Shown piece after piece: positions 61,481 to 64,000 of a stretch of DNA of 64,000 nucleotides. This stretch comes from Pachyseris speciosa (lineage: Eukaryota; Cnidaria; Anthozoa; Scleractinia; Pachyseridae). Each line of letters opens with the position of its first letter. Positions within the stretch are counted from its first letter, which is position 1. The stretch covers positions 688,501 to 752,500 of the forward strand of contig JAEMWC010000347.1 in assembly GCA_016490735.1 (NCBI GenBank), given 5' to 3'. The notes under the pieces are model-generated. The model was not told the origin of the DNA and ran no database searches. It saw only the letters and a list, made by a program, of their open reading frames with translations. The position numbers were made by a program, and so were the translations under genes.

Positions 61481-62857
61481 TATAACCCGAAGACTTGAAG
61501 TGGCGCGAACATACCCTGGATCGAGTGTTTTGTCACTTAAGAGGCAGTCCCGCTAAAAGCGGTCCTCTCGACTTGGTGACCAAAAAAAGTTTACCTTTAT
61601 TTTTTGACCATGAAAAGGGTTTGGTACACATGTTTAAAAAATGCTATAATTATTTTCCAGTTCTTTATTTTTTCGCCGCCACAGGCCCAAATTGAATTTT
61701 GGCTCACCTGCCCGAACTGATAGCGATCGAAAGTGTAAATTTCACAGATTTTGTCAAGCGCGCTCTGACTGCAAAAATCTAGCTCACTGAATTCTATTTT
61801 GCTACAAGTTACAAGGTGTATTCAGTTAGTTCACAGACAAAATGTACAAACTTACAAGAAAATCTTACGCATTCCAGCGTGATTAGAAGACACCCTTCTC
61901 TTGAGCCTTATTTTGCATATCGAAAACTAACCAAATGAAAGGAAAGAAATCTCAAAAGTTTGGTCTAAACCACATCAGAGCAAAGTCTATACTCCAATGA
62001 ACTAGCATATCGCTTCAAACCGGCGGGTATCACCTTAGCTTCCACACACCACGAGCTCAAAATTGACGAAAATCCATGTGTTTACATAATTATCGTTGAA
62101 AATCGGCGAAAAGATATTTTTTTCCCCGTTCAGATTCTTTTACTGGTCTTCTAAACAATGAGCCTTAACTTCCTTTAATGATTGTATATAATAGAAATCT
62201 TGTGTTGTGGTAAAAAGCTACATAAACTTAATCAGTCTTTATGGCTTGCGAGACCCACAAAGTAAACATTGGCGGTTGTAAGTAGTCTATTGAATAAATT
62301 TCGTTAATTCACGTTGTGAACCACGAGATGGAAAGTATCAAATTCTAAAGTTAAAGTTTTGCAATTTGGTAATTGTAGATATTATATGCATCTTGAAGGG
62401 ACACACAAACATAAAATGCATTATTGCTAATAATTTTGAAACAACCACATGCAAACATACACTCACGGCCTGCCCACGGAGAAAATGCTCTGAATGCTTC
62501 CAGCAAACACAAGCGACCCTATTCAATGGCACTACTTTCTGCAATTTTCTTTCCATCATTGATGGTTTTCATGCGGCTACGGTCTTCAAAGTTTCCAAGC
62601 TACAAACTCAACATCGCGGACCGTTATATTAAACCAACCTGCTGTCTTGCGTTACATTGAACGTGACTATGCTAATTGCTTTGTTTGTTGTGTCATGGGA
62701 TGGGAGGGGAGGGAACAAAATGTGGGAGGGGACGGAACAAATAAGTAAGAAAAAATTATGTTTTTGCAGTACATGTATAGATAAGTATCTAATCGGTGAA
62801 TAGCAAAAAAAAAAAGGAATTCCTTCAATATTGTTTCAGTCCATCACACTGTTTCCA
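61481..62857. other. Intergenic, no supported gene
   Basis: Short frames near 61495-61695 and 62338-62660 show no domain. Nothing else recognised. Confidence 0.4.
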
Positions 62858-63072
62858 ATAATAGACCTTTTTAGCTTGTAGAATTTGTTTTCCCAATGTA
62901 GACCATGTGATCTTCCCAAGGGGGTTTGCCTTTTGCCTTTTCATAAATAATAATTATGCGAACACATGCACGTGAATAAGGCGAAATTTCAAAGAAACAG
63001 TTCTCTAGGGTAACATCACGTGGTCTACATTGAGAAAACAAAATCTACAAGCTAAAAAGGTCTATTATAGTG
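62858..63072. mobile_element. 215-bp palindromic MITE (possibly Tc1/mariner-like)
   Basis: Left arm TAATAGACCTTTTTAGCTTG continues for about 55 bases and pairs with the right arm ending CAAGCTAAAAAGGTCTATTA. TA lies at the ends, consistent with TA target sites. No coding capacity. The centre has CACGTG-like and AT-rich sequence. Confidence 0.8.
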
Positions 63073-64000
63073 AACATTAACATGACGCGACTATACAATT
63101 CTGTGGTAGGAGTGGCCTGAAGTGACCGGTAACTACAGATGTATGGACTTTCATTTTATCGGCATAATTAGCATTTTTTGCTTTTTTATTTTAGATACTG
63201 TACTGATTATACAGTAATTTGTGGACACGAGGTTTTTTTTAGTAGTACCTAACCTTTGTCTTTTGCAACTCAGTGGATAATATAGAATAAAGTGCACATT
63301 TTAACCCATTCGCGCCCAGCCGTTTTTTCGTTTTCGGAGTGATTTTCCACCTATAAACGATCCATAGCATTTCGTGGCTCTTTATTTCAAACTACCATGG
63401 AAAAGGGGTGCTGTCCTAAGGCACTGGAGACTCAAGGTTTCTGAAAACGTCATTCTGACGTAGCTATTTTTCATACGTGGAGCTACAACAACGGCACAAG
63501 TTCGGTTTGCTTGCGATTTTTTTTACAGCCATTTTTCATCTTTAGTGGCTGCCTGATGAGCATCGCTAAGCGTGACGGTAGCTAAGAGTCCACTTTCTCA
63601 AAGAATCGAGCAAGGTGATGTACTTTGTTGTCGAATTTGGCTTGTTACTCTACGAACTGGGAATCTGGCTTGTCGGATACTTGGTACCTTTGGGGCTCGA
63701 CTATTGATGAATTTCTCGACCTACCGCTCGGGAGAAGAATATGAACCAAAAATGTCATTTCTAAGCTAGAACAAGGACTGAATTTTTTTTTATAATGGTT
63801 GAAGTTTGGTTTTTTGACGATGATTTCTTAAAAATCATAAAGGCAAAAGGGGACATTTTCGTCGCTTCTCTTTGACGTTAAAAATGGTCAGTTTCGTTCT
63901 TGTCCAAACTCAAAAGGCCATATTTGGTAAAAATCGCTACGTTTCTTGCGTTTATTGGATATCCAAATTTAGAGGACATTCCATTTCGTAGTCACAAATG
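63073..64000. other. Intergenic to window end, nothing recognised
   Basis: TTAACCCATTCGCGCCCAGCCG (63301 onward) is the only phrase that looks like a dispersed repeat. No gene supported. Confidence 0.4.

Noticed and set aside
62338..62660. Overlapping ORFs on both strands as a host exon
   Set aside because: No splice sites with consistent phase and no recognisable domain on either strand.

Overview
The window is eukaryotic genomic DNA, most likely from an anthozoan cnidarian (stony coral or sea anemone). The reasons are spliced genes, many decayed transposons, tRNA-derived SINEs with (ATT)n tails, tandem hammerhead-type repeats, and two virus-like Polinton/Maverick elements. The species assignment is inference. 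Only one host gene is recognisable: the 3' end of an RPUSD2-like pseudouridine synthase on the + strand, with exons at 25359-25504, 26047-26310 and 26910-26987.

A Russian-doll insertion fills 1197-25228, directly upstream of those exons. A BEL/Pao LTR retrotransposon on the - strand (LTRs 1197-1401 and 25066-25228, TATG target duplication) was hit in its integrase region by Polinton A (1924-19778, 6-bp target duplication TCACAC) and in its gag by a 445-bp MITE (24369-24813, duplication TCCATT). Polinton A is AT-rich. It carries, reading from 7312 leftwards and then from 7638 rightwards: protein-primed DNA polymerase B (broken by two tandem-repeat arrays), a small AT-hook protein, a chromodomain integrase, a phospholipase A2-domain protein, a paralogous Cys-motif protein, an adenain-like protease, capsid accessory, major capsid, small basic and minor capsid proteins, and a coiled-coil protein. 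A divergent + strand block follows: packaging ATPase, phage-tail-fibre-like protein, an unknown protein and a membrane protein. A VLTF3-like zinc protein lies at the right end on the - strand. Most of its genes share a TCTAA box a few bases before the start codon. Nearly every long gene has stops or frameshifts, so this is a fossil.

From 27 to 31 kb there are decayed repeats and a LINE reverse-transcriptase fragment. A second, GC-richer element, Polinton B (about 30998-49678), follows. It has the same central morphogenesis module (ATPase diverging from coiled-coil, minor capsid, basic, major capsid, capsid accessory, protease, PLA2). Its PolB and integrase are of a different lineage and sit in the opposite arm. 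Its fibre gene is clearly related to that of Polinton A. Its right arm holds small - strand genes, including repeated copies of an F-box-like protein family. Its protease gene is split by a LINE-ORF1 retrocopy (42441-44741, 14-bp duplication), which itself contains an inverted pair of hammerhead-type repeats (42895-43750, 14-bp duplication).

From 49.7 to 64 kb there is a SINE, a Ty3/gypsy integrase remnant split by a MULE-like foldback MITE, a second MULE-like MITE, and an ISL2EU-type DNA transposon with a YqaJ nuclease gene and a THAP/DDE transposase gene (55395-59942). A decayed relative of that transposase (60540-61480) and a palindromic MITE (62858-63072) follow. No rRNA, CRISPR array or prokaryotic operon was seen.
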